From Bittarella massiliensis (ex Durand et al. 2017) (GTDB lineage: Bacteria; Bacillota; Clostridia; Oscillospirales; Ruminococcaceae): a stretch of DNA of 64,000 nucleotides. How positions within the stretch are numbered: position 1 is the stretch's first letter; each line of letters opens with the position of its first letter. Positions 20,313 through 29,148 of this stretch are shown here, in pieces. The stretch is taken from positions 124,001 to 188,000 of the forward strand of contig NZ_LN908976.1 of the NCBI RefSeq assembly GCF_001486165.1, in the 5' to 3' direction. Made by a program: the position numbers and the translations under genes. A model generated the notes under the pieces. It ran no database searches. It saw nothing but the letters and a program-made list of their open reading frames with translations, and had not been told where the DNA came from.

Positions 20313-21518
20313 TCAGCCCGGCAGGCGGTTTTTGTGCAGCCATTCCAGGGCGCAGTTGGCGTAGAGGGCCGCCCCGGTGGGCAGGGCCCGGTCGCGCAGG
20401 AAGAGGGCGGACTTCTCGGCCCCGTCCGCCCCGCCGTCCCCCGGTTCGCCAAAGCCCAGGTAGAGGTGGGCGGTGGGCACCCGGTTGGAGAGAAAGGAGA
20501 AGTCCTCCGACGGCATCACCGGGCCGGCTGCCAGGTCCATCTTCTCGGGGCGGACGATCTCCCGCACAAAGGGGGCCAGTTCGGCCAAAAGGGCGCTGTC
20601 GGTGTGGATGGAGCCCAGTTTCAGCTGCTGCTCGATGGAGGCGGTGGCCCGGTAGAGGGGCGGCAGCTTCCAGCACAGCTCCTCCATCCGCCGCAGCAGG
20701 TGGGTGCGCAGGTCCGGGTCGTAGGCCCGCAGGGTGCCCCACATCTCGCAGCTGGAGGGGATGATCCCCCCCGGCCCCCCGGCGCGGATGCCGCCGACGG
20801 TGAGCACCGCCGTGGCGGAGGGGGGCGTCTCCCGGGCCACCAGCTCCTCCAGGGCCTGGTAGAGGCGGACGGCCACGGCGATGGGGTCGGCGCAGTTGTG
20901 GGGCATGGCCCCGTGGCCCCCCAGGCCGTTGACGGTGATGTGGAAGCTGTCGGTGGAGGTGAGCACCCGCCCCGGGTGGGCGCAGACCGCCCCCAGGGGA
21001 TAGGGCGCCAGGGCGTGCAGGGCCAGGACCGCGTCCACCGGGGGGTCCTCCAGCACCCCGGCGTCCACAATGGCCTTGGCGCCGGGGCAGCTCTTGTCCA
21101 CCCCCTCCTCGTTGGGCTGAAAGACCAGCTTCACCGTCCCCTCGATCTGGTCCTCCACCCGCTTGAGGAGGCGGGCGGCCCCCAGCAGCATGGCGGCGTG
21201 GGCGTCGTGCCCGCAGGTGTGGGCCGCCCCCGGGTTCTGGGAGCGGGCGGGGTGCCCGGCGGGCTCGTCCACCGGCAGGGCGTCGTAGTCGGCCCGCAGG
21301 AGGATGGTCTTCCCCCGGCCGCTGCCCACAGTGGCCACCAGGGCGCAGGGGCAGATCTCTTTGGGGGCGTAGCCCTCGTGCTCCAGCTGGCGGCGGATGT
21401 GATCGCACCCCTCCTGCAGGTCAAAGCCCAGCTCCGGGTGGGCGTGAAAAAAGTTGCGGTCGGCGGCCATGGCATCCATCATGTCGCCGCGAAAAGCCCG
21501 CGCGGACAGCTCGTACAT
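20313..21518 (-). CDS. M20-family amidohydrolase (aminoacylase/hippurate hydrolase type)
   Basis: A 401-residue metalloamidase of peptidase family M20D, which hydrolyses N-acyl amino acids or similar amides in the cytoplasm. Metal-site motifs: HAHPELGF (about 25-32), LRADYDALPV, HTCGHDAHAAMLLGAA (about 98-113), FQPNEEGV with the catalytic glutamates, and MPSEDFSF near the end. The ATG at 21518 is preceded by AAGGAGAGG. Family members act on indole-acetyl, benzoyl or acetyl amino acids or diaminopimelate. The substrate is not deducible. It stands between murA and the M23 gene with no obvious operon partner. Confidence 0.88.
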   Translation of the reverse strand: MYELSARAFRGDMMDAMAADRNFFHAHPELGFDLQEGCDHIRRQLEHEGYAPKEICPCALVATVGSGRGKTILLRADYDALPVDEPAGHPARSQNPGAAHTCGHDAHAAMLLGAARLLKRVEDQIEGTVKLVFQPNEEGVDKSCPGAKAIVDAGVLEDPPVDAVLALHALAPYPLGAVCAHPGRVLTSTDSFHITVNGLGGHGAMPHNCADPIAVAVRLYQALEELVARETPPSATAVLTVGGIRAGGPGGIIPSSCEMWGTLRAYDPDLRTHLLRRMEELCWKLPPLYRATASIEQQLKLGSIHTDSALLAELAPFVREIVRPEKMDLAAGPVMPSEDFSFLSNRVPTAHLYLGFGEPGDGGADGAEKSALFLRDRALPTGAALYANCALEWLHKNRLPG

Positions 21519-21616
21519 CGGTCGACCCTCTCCTTTTCCCGCCGGGCGCGCCGGCGGCCGTTTCTGTCTCCCACTATACCATCCCCTCCGCCCCCCTTAC
21601 AAGGACAACCGCCCCT

Positions 21617-21655
21617 GCAAAAAAAGCGGGGCAGCTCTTTTGAGCTGCCCCGCTG
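21617..21655 (-). terminator. Terminator of the M23/LysM gene
   Basis: Minus-strand stem GCGGGGCAGCTC with a four-base loop, followed by TTTTTTT, 20 bases past the stop codon. Confidence 0.85.
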
Positions 21656-21675
21656 GGGAAAAGGCGATCGGGCGC

Positions 21676-23451
21676 TTAGACGTAGCTGGCCGGGTTCCTG
21701 GCCGAGCCGCCGACGCGCACCTCGAAGTGGCAGTGGTTGCCGGTGGCGTTGCCGGTGCGGCCCACGGCGGCGATCTTCTGCCCGCGGGAGACCGACTGGC
21801 CGGCCGACACGTAGAGGGCGCTGCAGTGGGCGTAGAGGGTCTGCATCCCGTTGCCGTGGTTGATGATGATGTGGTAGCCGTAGGGCCCGCTGGTGCTGAC
21901 CTTGGAGACCACCCCGTCGTCCGCGGCGTAGATGGCGGTGCCGCTGGGGGCGGCGATGTCCATGCCGGTGTGGCCGTAGTAGCCCCAGTAGCCGCAGCTG
22001 ACATAGCCGCCGGCCACCGGCCACCGCAGGGAGCCGCTGCCGGTGGGGCCGCTGCCGTTATAGGTCTGGGTGCTGCCCGAGTAGGAGGGGGCGGGGACGT
22101 TGGTGCCCACCACCTTTTTCTCGGTCACCGGCTCGGAGATGACCTTGGCCGCGAGGATCTCCTTGTCGGTCTCCTCGCCGCCGATGAGGGTCTGCTTGGC
22201 GGTGATCTCCTTGACCCCCTCCTGGCCCTGGACCACGACCTTCTCGTAGCCCTTGTTGTAGCTGTTGGTCTCGCTGGTCTCGGTCTCGTAGGGGATGGAC
22301 TCCTCGTAGGTGATCTCCCGCACCACCTTCACCTGCAGGTAGGGGACCGAGCGCTGCACCCGCACCGGGGTGCCGGCGTAGAGGCTGTCTTCAATGGTGG
22401 GGTTGAGGGCCACCAGCTCCGAGAGGGTGACGTTGTTCTTGGCGGCGATGCCGATGGGGGTGTCCCCCGACTCGGCGGTGTAGGTCTTTTCCGCCTGCTC
22501 CTCCGAGTGGAGCAGGGCGATGATCTCCTCGTCGCTCTTGACCGTCTCGTTGGGGTAGAGGCCGGTCTTGATCTCCACCGACTTGGAGAAGTCGACGGTG
22601 CCCTCGGGGTACTCCTCCACGTAGGGGGCCTTGATGGCCGCCAACTCGGCCTGCAGGGCGGTGGCGTCCACCACGGCGCCCTGCAGCGTCCCGTCCACAT
22701 AGAGGCCGGCGGCCTCGGTGATCTCCTCGCCGGAGGAGGCGATCAGGGTGTCGGCCAGGGCCTCGGTGGTGACCACCTCGGCCTTGGGGACCACGGCGAT
22801 GGAGTAGGTGGGACTCTTGATGAACTCGCTCCCCTCCTCGTCCTTGATGGCGATGCGGTCGTTGACCACCTTTTTGGCCTCGTTGAAGGTGGTCTCGCTG
22901 TCCACGTAGCCCACCACCTGGTCGTTGTACTCGACCTTGAGGACAAAGTTGAAGTTGAGGATGAGGGCGATGACCGCGGCGCTGACCCCCAGGGCCGCCA
23001 CCGGCATCAGGTAGTTGAGCACCTTAAAGAGGGTGGGTTTGGTGCGCCCATACCAGTGGCCCAGCTGTTCGCGGCCGGAGCGGTTGGGGTCCTTGTGGGC
23101 CCGGTGCACCTCTTTGGCGCCCTGCACCACGTGGTGAAAGGCCCGCTCCAGGGGGTAGGCGATATGCTTTTTCGCCCAGACCAAAAAGAGGGCGAAGCTC
23201 TTGCGGATGTTGTGGGGGAGGCGGCGGAGGGCGATCCCCAGGGAGGTGAAGAACTTCTTCATCACCTTGGTGAACCGGGCCCACCGGTGTATGGCCACGG
23301 TGCCGACATAGCAGCCGTAGCGGTCAACCCTTTGGAGGATGTATCGACAGGTGCGCTTCCAATCTCTCTTCTCTTTCCCGGTGCCCCCGCTGTGGTCCTG
23401 CTCGCCAACGGAACGCTTCTTGCCAAACAGGCCGCCAGACAGATGCGACAT
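21676..23451 (-). CDS. Membrane-anchored M23 peptidase with LysM and G5 domains
   Basis: A 591-residue cell-wall enzyme. A long basic cytoplasmic N-terminus precedes one membrane helix at about 145-168 (LNYLMPVAALGVSAAVIALI). Outside follow a region with two YPEG/SKSVEIKTG-like segments, a LysM peptidoglycan-binding domain (about 330-385), a G5 domain (about 390-460) and a C-terminal LytM/M23 metallopeptidase. The zinc ligands are present: H494 and D498 in HTGMD, and the HCH motif near 573-575. It should cleave peptide cross-links of peptidoglycan. ATG at 23451 has AAGGAG upstream; an earlier ATG lacks one. A WalR-like box lies in its leader. Confidence 0.92.
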   Translation of the reverse strand: MSHLSGGLFGKKRSVGEQDHSGGTGKEKRDWKRTCRYILQRVDRYGCYVGTVAIHRWARFTKVMKKFFTSLGIALRRLPHNIRKSFALFLVWAKKHIAYPLERAFHHVVQGAKEVHRAHKDPNRSGREQLGHWYGRTKPTLFKVLNYLMPVAALGVSAAVIALILNFNFVLKVEYNDQVVGYVDSETTFNEAKKVVNDRIAIKDEEGSEFIKSPTYSIAVVPKAEVVTTEALADTLIASSGEEITEAAGLYVDGTLQGAVVDATALQAELAAIKAPYVEEYPEGTVDFSKSVEIKTGLYPNETVKSDEEIIALLHSEEQAEKTYTAESGDTPIGIAAKNNVTLSELVALNPTIEDSLYAGTPVRVQRSVPYLQVKVVREITYEESIPYETETSETNSYNKGYEKVVVQGQEGVKEITAKQTLIGGEETDKEILAAKVISEPVTEKKVVGTNVPAPSYSGSTQTYNGSGPTGSGSLRWPVAGGYVSCGYWGYYGHTGMDIAAPSGTAIYAADDGVVSKVSTSGPYGYHIIINHGNGMQTLYAHCSALYVSAGQSVSRGQKIAAVGRTGNATGNHCHFEVRVGGSARNPASYV

Positions 23452-23486
23452 CCAATCACTCCTTACTCGCTGTAGTGGTTGCAAAT

Positions 23487-23503
23487 CTTACAGAAAGGTT
23501 ACA
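23487..23503 (-). promoter_or_regulatory. WalR-box-like direct repeat in the M23 gene leader
   Basis: Minus-strand TGTAAC-N5-TGTAAG, close to the WalR consensus TGTWAH-N5-TGTWAH with a mismatch in the last base. It sits just downstream of the predicted transcription start. WalR controls peptidoglycan hydrolases in other Firmicutes. Confidence 0.45.
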
Positions 23504-23514
23504 ACTTGGTTACT

Positions 23515-23542
23515 ATTATACCTCTGTGCTGTAAGATTTCAA
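23515..23542 (-). promoter_or_regulatory. Promoter of the M23/LysM gene
   Basis: Minus-strand TTGAAA, 16-base spacer, TATAAT. The leader is about 55-60 bases. Confidence 0.7.
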
Positions 23543-23576
23543 CCCCTTTTCCCCGATTTCAAGTATCTTCCAGCGA

Positions 23577-23655
23577 ATCAAAAATGGCAAAAACGGCTTT
23601 GCCATGCGGTTTTTTCGCCTTTTGAAAAGTTACAAACTCTGTAACTTTTTGTGAT
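23577..23655 (-). terminator. Two successive hairpins ending the pseudouridine synthase gene
   Basis: On the minus strand AAAAGTTAC / GTAACTTTT (23625-23650) is followed by ATGGCAAA / TTTGCCAT (23584-23605), each ending in T residues. The patch is markedly AT-richer than its surroundings. Confidence 0.65.
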
Positions 23656-23684
23656 TTCCCCCTGCAAAGAAGCCCATTTTTCCC

Positions 23685-24605
23685 CTATTCCGGGACTTCC
23701 TGCCGCCAAAAGGGGAGGGTTTCCTCCCCCACCGGGCCGCAGAGGGCGGCCATGTCCGCCGGCAGGGGGGCAAACAGCCGCACCCACTCCCCCCTCTCCG
23801 GGTGGAAAAAGGCCAGCCCTGCGCAGTGCAGGGCCTGCCGGGAGAGGGCGGCGCAGTCCCCGCCGTAGAGGGCGTCGCCCAGCAGGGGGTGGCCCAGGTG
23901 GGCCATGTGCACCCGGATCTGGTGGGTGCGCCCGGTCTCCAGGGAAAAGGCCAGCAGGCTGCGCCCGCCGGGCAGGGGGCGCAGGGTGCGGTAGTTCGTC
24001 ACCGCCCGCTGCCCGGCCGGGTCCACCCGGCGCAGGCCGCTGTCCTCCCCCGCCCGGGCGATGGGGGCGTCCACCCTCCCCGCAGGGGGCTGGGGGGCGC
24101 CGGACACCGCCGCCAGGTAGACCTTTTTCACCCAGGCCGGGCGGGCCACCAGCAGGGAGGCCGCCAGCTGGTTTTTCGCCACCAGCACGCAGCCGGTGGT
24201 GTCCTGGTCCAGCCGCCCCAGCACCCGAAAGGGGGCCTGCACTCCCAGCCGGTCGCAGTGGGCGGCAAAGACGTTGGCCAGGGTGTCGGCCGGGTGGGCC
24301 CAGGAGGTGTGGCAGGGCATCCCCGCCGGCTTGTCGAAGGCGACGAAGTCCTCGTCCTCCCAGAGGATGGGGACCAGGGTGTCGCAGCGGGCGTAGGTGT
24401 TCTCCTCCTCCCGCAGGGTGACTTCCAGCCTGTCCCCCTCGGCCAGCAGGTCCACGGTGCGGACGTGCGCCCCGTTTCGCAGCAGCCCCAGGGGGTCCTT
24501 TTTCAGGCGGGTCAGGGCCCGGCTGGAATACCCCTTTCCCTTTAAAAGGGACTTGACCGTCCGCCCGGCCTCCGCCGGGCCGATGGGGTAGACAAATCGG
24601 CGCAC
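23685..24605 (-). CDS. RluA-family pseudouridine synthase
   Basis: A 306-residue enzyme that isomerises uridine to pseudouridine in RNA. The catalytic aspartate is D133 in LGRLDQDTTG, followed by GRTHQIRVHMAHLGHPLLGD near 220-240. The first 65 residues form an S4-like RNA-binding region. The GTG at 24605 has AGGGGAGAG upstream. An ATG further upstream would add an unlikely hydrophobic leader across a terminator. The RluA group includes RluD, RluC and the YhcT/YjbO/YlyB proteins of Bacillus; the exact RNA site is not deducible. Confidence 0.92.
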   Translation of the reverse strand: MRRFVYPIGPAEAGRTVKSLLKGKGYSSRALTRLKKDPLGLLRNGAHVRTVDLLAEGDRLEVTLREEENTYARCDTLVPILWEDEDFVAFDKPAGMPCHTSWAHPADTLANVFAAHCDRLGVQAPFRVLGRLDQDTTGCVLVAKNQLAASLLVARPAWVKKVYLAAVSGAPQPPAGRVDAPIARAGEDSGLRRVDPAGQRAVTNYRTLRPLPGGRSLLAFSLETGRTHQIRVHMAHLGHPLLGDALYGGDCAALSRQALHCAGLAFFHPERGEWVRLFAPLPADMAALCGPVGEETLPFWRQEVPE

Positions 24606-24673
24606 CGCTCTCCCCTCCCCTCTCTGCGCGCGGCGCAAAACAAAAATCAGTATAGCGCATCCGGCCGAAAAAA

Positions 24674-24713
24674 GCAAAACGCCGCCGCCCGAATGGCCGG
24701 GCGGCGGCGTTGA
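24674..24713 (-). terminator. Terminator of the GH3 gene
   Basis: Minus-strand stem AACGCCGCCGCCCG with its complement, followed by TTTTGCTTTTTTC. It lies about 50 bases past the stop codon at 24762. Confidence 0.8.
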
Positions 24714-24761
24714 CGCGGTTTGGCAAGACTGCATATCTGCCCTCGCGGGGGTCCTTTTGGC

Positions 24762-27080
24762 CTACCTCTCGGCGGCCAGGGCGGCGTTGATCTTTTCCGT
24801 CAGCTCCTCGGCCATGGCCGGGGTGAAGCGGTCGCCGGTGGCGCCGTCCAGGTGCTGGGCCATCCCCCAGAAGATGACCTTGAAGTGCTCGTCCAGGGCG
24901 GGGCCGATCTGTTCGGGCAACAGCAGCCCCTTCTCCACCAGGTAGTCGTAAAAGACCCGGCGGGCGGTGGGGTTTTCCAGCAAGTCGGTGTAGTGGGTGT
25001 CGGTGGTCATGATGAAGGGGGCCGCCCGGTCGCTGACAAGCTGCAGCCGCTCCTCCAGGCGGATGTCCCGGGAGTGGGGGCCCACCTGCAGCAAATATTC
25101 GCCGCTGTCGGCCACCCAGCCGCAGGCCGGGTCATAGTAGCAGAAGTCCCGGCTGTCCAGCCAGAGCTCCACCCGCTTTTTCTCCCCGGGGGCCAGCTCC
25201 ACCCGGCAGAAGGTCTTCAGCTCCCGCTCGGGGCGGGGCAGCTTGGAGCAGCGGTCGCGCAGGTAGAGCTGCACCACCTCGGCCCCGGCCATGGAGCCGG
25301 TGTTCTCCACCTGGCAGGAGAAGCAGACCCGGCCGGGCAGCGCCAGCTCCCGGGTGGAGAGCCGGGGCTCGCTGTAGGCAAAATCGGTGTAGGAGAGGCC
25401 GTAGCCGAAGGGGTAGAGGGGCTCCACCCGCTTTTTGTCGTAGTAGCGGTAGCCGGCGTAGATGCCCTCGCAGTAGAAGTGGCTGTCCCCCGCGCCGGGG
25501 AAGTTGAGGTAGGCCGGGGTGTCCTCCAGCCGCTTGGGCAGGGTCACCGGCAGCCGGCCGCTGGGGTTTTGCAGCCCCCAGACGATCTCGGCGGCGGCGC
25601 GGCCGCTGCCCTCGCCGGAGAACCAGAGGTCCAGCACCCCGGCCACCCGGTCGATCCAGGGCATGGCCACCGACTCGCCGTTGTAGAGCAGCACCACCGT
25701 GTTGGGCTGCACCGCGGCCACCGCCTCGACAAGGGCCTCGGTGGCGGGTTCCAGGGCCATGGTCTTGCGGTTGAAGTCGTCGTCCTCGGGGGGGAGGAAG
25801 GCGCCGGCAAAGACCAGGGCCACCTCGGCCTCGGCCGCCACCTTGGCCGCCTCGGCCAGCAGGGCGGGGTCGGTCCGGTAGTCGGCGGTGTAGCCGGGGG
25901 CAAACTGCAGCTGGCAGCCGGGGGCGGCCAGGGCGGCCAGCTCGTCAAAGGGGATGTCGGGGCAGCGGGCGTTGATGGCGGCGCATCCGGTGCCGTTGAA
26001 CTGGGGCTTTTTGGCCAGGTTGCCCAGCACCGCCACCTTTTTCATCCCCGGGCCCAGGGGGAGGACCCCGTCGTTTTTCAGCAGCACGGCGCACTGGGCG
26101 GCCGCCTTGCGGGCCAGTTGGTGGTGGGCCTGCCAGTCGATTTGGGGGCGCTCCTTCCCCTCTTTGCTGTAGTGCAGCACCAGCTTGAGGATCTGCCGGC
26201 AGCTCTCGTCCAGTCGCTCGGCGGGGATGCTGCCGTCCTCCACCCCGGCGACCAGGGCGTCGACGCAGCTCTTGCTGGGGGGCATCTGAAAGTTGAGCCC
26301 GGCCCGAAAGGCCTCCTTGGAGTTTTTGACCGCCACCCAGTCGCTCATCACCAGGCCGTCAAAGCCCCACTGCTCTCTCAAGATGTGGGTGAGCAGCTCC
26401 TCGCTCTCGCAGGCCTGCACCCCGTTGACCTTGTTGTAGGCCCCCATCACCGCGCAGGGGCGGGCCTTTCGCACCGCCCGCTCGAAGCCGGCGAGGTAGA
26501 TCTCGTGCAGGGCGCGGGGCTCCACCACCGAGTCGATCCAGGTGCGCTTGTAGTCGGCGTTGTTGCAGGCAAAGTGCTTGATGCAGGCGGCCACCCCGCC
26601 GCTCTGGATCCCCTCCACCATCCCGGCGGCCATCTCCCCCGAGAGGGCCGGGTCCTCGGAATAGTACTCGAACCCGCGGCCGGCCAGGGGGTGGCGGCGC
26701 AGGTTCATCCCCGGGCCCAGGAGCATCCCCACCCCCTGGGCCTTGCACTCCTCGGCGATGGCGGCGCCCACCTCCCGGGCCAGCTCGGGGTTCCAGGAGC
26801 AGGCCAGGGCCGAGCCCGCCGGGTAGCAGGTGCTGGGGATGGTGCGGGCCAGGGCCTCTTCGCTGTCAAAGGAGAAAAACATCACGTTTTCGTAGAGGTC
26901 GTTTTCCTCCTTGTCCTCGCTCCCCTGCTGCAGCCGCAGGCCGCTGGTGCCGTCGGCCATCACCAGGCTGGGCACCCCGTACTGGGGCATGGCCACCGTC
27001 TTCCAGTGGGTGGCGCCGGTGCAGAGGCGGGCCTTCTCCGCCAGGGTCATCTTCTGCAGGATCTCTTCGATTTGGTGCAT
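24762..27080 (-). CDS. Glycoside hydrolase family 3 beta-glycosidase
   Basis: A 772-residue retaining glycosidase, probably a cytoplasmic beta-glucosidase since no signal peptide is seen. The TIM-barrel domain carries KHFACNN (168-174) and the nucleophile D247 in GLVMSDW. The alpha/beta sandwich follows and contains the region of the acid/base glutamate. A fibronectin-III-like C-terminal domain begins near PFGYGLSYTDF. The ATG at 27080 has AAAAAGGGAGGG upstream. The divergent AraC-type regulator at 27271 probably controls it by sugar. The substrate (beta-glucoside, xyloside or other) cannot be read from sequence alone. Confidence 0.92.
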   Translation of the reverse strand: MHQIEEILQKMTLAEKARLCTGATHWKTVAMPQYGVPSLVMADGTSGLRLQQGSEDKEENDLYENVMFFSFDSEEALARTIPSTCYPAGSALACSWNPELAREVGAAIAEECKAQGVGMLLGPGMNLRRHPLAGRGFEYYSEDPALSGEMAAGMVEGIQSGGVAACIKHFACNNADYKRTWIDSVVEPRALHEIYLAGFERAVRKARPCAVMGAYNKVNGVQACESEELLTHILREQWGFDGLVMSDWVAVKNSKEAFRAGLNFQMPPSKSCVDALVAGVEDGSIPAERLDESCRQILKLVLHYSKEGKERPQIDWQAHHQLARKAAAQCAVLLKNDGVLPLGPGMKKVAVLGNLAKKPQFNGTGCAAINARCPDIPFDELAALAAPGCQLQFAPGYTADYRTDPALLAEAAKVAAEAEVALVFAGAFLPPEDDDFNRKTMALEPATEALVEAVAAVQPNTVVLLYNGESVAMPWIDRVAGVLDLWFSGEGSGRAAAEIVWGLQNPSGRLPVTLPKRLEDTPAYLNFPGAGDSHFYCEGIYAGYRYYDKKRVEPLYPFGYGLSYTDFAYSEPRLSTRELALPGRVCFSCQVENTGSMAGAEVVQLYLRDRCSKLPRPERELKTFCRVELAPGEKKRVELWLDSRDFCYYDPACGWVADSGEYLLQVGPHSRDIRLEERLQLVSDRAAPFIMTTDTHYTDLLENPTARRVFYDYLVEKGLLLPEQIGPALDEHFKVIFWGMAQHLDGATGDRFTPAMAEELTEKINAALAAER

Positions 27081-27270
27081 TCTTTGCCCTCCCTTTTTCT
27101 TGGCCGCCGCACCCCACAGCGGGTGGACGGCTGTCTCTGACTGCATTGTACCGCAGCGGGAGGGGGACTTTCCTTCCCATTCCCTAAAAAAAATAGGCAA
27201 AACTTGCGTTTTTCCGTTGCAGTTTCGGGGCCAATCGGCTACCCTGAGAGGGAGGAGAGGAGGATGCGAG

Positions 27271-28167
27271 ATGACGGAGGCGATCTGGGAGCAGATGCGG
27301 CCCACCGGGCGGCTGCTGGGCAATCTCTACATCCACGGGGAGACGGGCATCCACCCGGTCCCCGCCCACTGGCACCCCGAGCTGGAGGTCAACTGCTACC
27401 TCTCCACCCCGGTGGAGCTGGTGCTCAAGGGGGAGAGCTTCTCCCTGCCGGCGGGGGCGGTGGCCCTTGTGCCCGGGGGCGAGGTGCACAGCCTGACCCC
27501 CCACAAGACGGACGCGCCCGAGGGGATCTCGGTCTTTTTCACCCCGGCCCTGCTGCGGCAAAACGACGCCGGGTTCGACCGGACCGGCTTCCTGCGGGGG
27601 CCGGTGGAAAACCCCGCCCTGGCCGGGGCGATGGCCGCCCTGCTCGCCCAGTGGAAGGCCGCGGCGGGCGACCCCCTGGGGCACCTGCTGCTCAACGCCC
27701 GGTTTTGCGAGCTGCTGCACTGCCTGCTGCGCGACTGCCGGACGGCGGACGCCCCCCCGGGGGAGGGGAGCGTTCGCCAGTGGGAGCGCTGCCGCCAGGC
27801 CCTGGACTTTCTGGCCGGGCACTTTCGGGAGCCGGTGAGCCTGGAGGGGACGGCGGCGGCGCTGGGGCTCTCGGCGACCCACCTGTCGCGGCTGTTCCGG
27901 CGCTGCCTGGGCACCGGCTTCAAGGCCCACCTCCAGTCCCTGCGGCTGGACTGGGCCCTGGGACAGCTGGACGGCTGGGAGGGCGGACTGCTGGACCTGG
28001 CCCTGGCGGCTGGCTTTGCCGACTACCGGGCCTTCTGCGCCGCCTTCCGCCGCCGCTTCGGGGTGACCCCCCTGCAGTACCAAAAGGGGCGGCAGATGGG
28101 GGAGGAGCCCTTCTCCCGCGCCCCCTGGATCGGCTGGGAGCGGGGCGAGGGGACGACCGCCGGGTGA
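27271..28167 (+). CDS. AraC-family transcriptional regulator
   Basis: A 298-residue regulator with an N-terminal cupin-like sugar-sensing domain (HWHPELEVNCYL near 34-45, LVPGGEVHSL) and a C-terminal double helix-turn-helix (about 190-280: SLEGTAAALGLSATHLSRLF and LALAAGFADYRAFCAAFRRR). The ATG at 27271 has AGGAGG seven bases before it. It is divergent from the GH3 glycosidase, an arrangement typical of a local activator of sugar use. The short membrane-protein gene follows 19 bases after its stop and may be co-transcribed. Confidence 0.9.
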   Translation: MTEAIWEQMRPTGRLLGNLYIHGETGIHPVPAHWHPELEVNCYLSTPVELVLKGESFSLPAGAVALVPGGEVHSLTPHKTDAPEGISVFFTPALLRQNDAGFDRTGFLRGPVENPALAGAMAALLAQWKAAAGDPLGHLLLNARFCELLHCLLRDCRTADAPPGEGSVRQWERCRQALDFLAGHFREPVSLEGTAAALGLSATHLSRLFRRCLGTGFKAHLQSLRLDWALGQLDGWEGGLLDLALAAGFADYRAFCAAFRRRFGVTPLQYQKGRQMGEEPFSRAPWIGWERGEGTTAG

Positions 28168-28186
28168 TATGGAAGGGGGAAGGACA

Positions 28187-28492
28187 GTGAAGAAATGGTA
28201 TGCCCGCTGTGGGCTCTGGTTTCCGGCGATCGGCATTCTGCTGGTGTTGGCGAGGGAGTGCGCCCTGTCCTCCTCCCGCTGGCAAAACCTGCTGCCCCTG
28301 GCCAACCTGCCCCTCACCGCCCTGCTGCACTGGCTGGCGCCGGGGGTGCTCTCCCCCCTCTCCAGCGGGGTCTCCCTCACCCGCTGGCAGGCGCTGGCGC
28401 GGTGGCTGCCCTACTACCTGCTCTTTGTGCTGAGCTATCTGGGGTACGGGTTGCTGCTGGACCGGCTCCTGCGGCGGAAAAATCGCCGCTGA
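28187..28492 (+). CDS. Small membrane protein of unknown function
   Basis: A 101-residue protein with about two membrane helices (GLWFPAIGILLVLA and YYLLFVLSYLGYGLLLDRL) and a basic tail (RRKNRR). GTG at 28187 is chosen because a purine-rich AAGGA precedes it, whereas the ATG-like codon at 28169 overlaps the end of the AraC gene without a site. It probably forms a two-gene unit with the regulator, ended by the terminator at 28497. I do not recognise the family. Confidence 0.7.
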   Translation: MKKWYARCGLWFPAIGILLVLARECALSSSRWQNLLPLANLPLTALLHWLAPGVLSPLSSGVSLTRWQALARWLPYYLLFVLSYLGYGLLLDRLLRRKNRR

Positions 28493-28496
28493 CGGA

Positions 28497-28535
28497 CAAA
28501 ACAGGGGACCGCCGACAGCGGTCCCCTGTTTTTCT
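28497..28535 (+). terminator. Bidirectional terminator
   Basis: Stem AACAGGGGACCGC / GCGGTCCCCTGTT with a short loop and TTTTTC. It can serve the plus-strand pair and the minus-strand PEBP gene. Confidence 0.85.
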
Positions 28536-28553
28536 TCCCCATTCAAATGGAAA

Positions 28554-29015
28554 TCAGCGAAAGTGCCCGGTAAGGGTCGCCTCCTGCAACACGTGGCCCT
28601 GGATGGCCTTCAGCAGCTGCTTTTTCCGCGAAGTGGGGTGCAGCTTCAGCCGGCAGTCGAGGGCAAAGACCTGGAAGCGGTAGCGGTGGGACCAGTGAAA
28701 GGGGGGCTTGGGTCCCCGGTACCGATTTTTGCCGTAGCCCACCCCCTGCACCGCCAGGCCCAGGGGACCCGTCGGATCGCCCCCGGGCAGGCCGCCGAGG
28801 AGGAGGATGACGGGCGGGATGTTCCAGACCACCCAGTGGTTGTAGGCCGGGATGGGGTGGTCCAGGTCGTCCATCAGCAGGGCGAGGGTGACCGCCTCCT
28901 TGCAGAGCCCGCTCAGGGCCAGCTCGGGGGAGCGGTCCGCCCCGTAGCCGGTGCACTCGATGGGGATGAGCCCCCCCTCTTCAAAACAGGGGGAGGAGAG
29001 GGTCAGTTCTTTCAC
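28554..29015 (-). CDS. YbhB/YbcL-family (PEBP-like) protein
   Basis: A 153-residue phosphatidylethanolamine-binding-protein fold. The signature DDLDHPIPAYNHWVVWNIPP (about 48-67) and GPKPPFHWSHRYRFQVFALD (about 100-119) matches the bacterial Raf-kinase-inhibitor-like group. No signal peptide is visible. Members bind small anionic ligands, but a bacterial role is not established. The start at 29015 matches the family N-terminus (LTLSSPCFEEGGLIP), with GGGGAACTGCAGC-type purines upstream that are only a moderate ribosome binding site. Confidence 0.88.
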   Translation of the reverse strand: MKELTLSSPCFEEGGLIPIECTGYGADRSPELALSGLCKEAVTLALLMDDLDHPIPAYNHWVVWNIPPVILLLGGLPGGDPTGPLGLAVQGVGYGKNRYRGPKPPFHWSHRYRFQVFALDCRLKLHPTSRKKQLLKAIQGHVLQEATLTGHFR

Positions 29016-29065
29016 GCTGCAGTTCCCCTTTCTCTTTTTTCGTTTCGCCCTTCGCCCCCCGCCGC

Positions 29066-29108
29066 GGCAAAAGAGAGGCCCCGGCGCGGGTGGCCGGGGC
29101 CTCTCCTG
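29066..29108 (-). terminator. Terminator of ilvE
   Basis: Minus-strand stem AGGAGAGGCCCCGGCC with its partner GCCGGGGCCTCTCTTTT. It lies about 45 bases after the ilvE stop. Confidence 0.85.
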
Positions 29109-29148
29109 TGCGCCCGGGCACAGGGGATCTCTTGGGCTGTTAACCCGC

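Noticed and set aside
24720-27140. Long plus-strand frame antisense to the GH3 gene
   Set aside because: Composition is Gly/Val/His-rich shadow coding; the minus-strand GH3 has full catalytic motifs.
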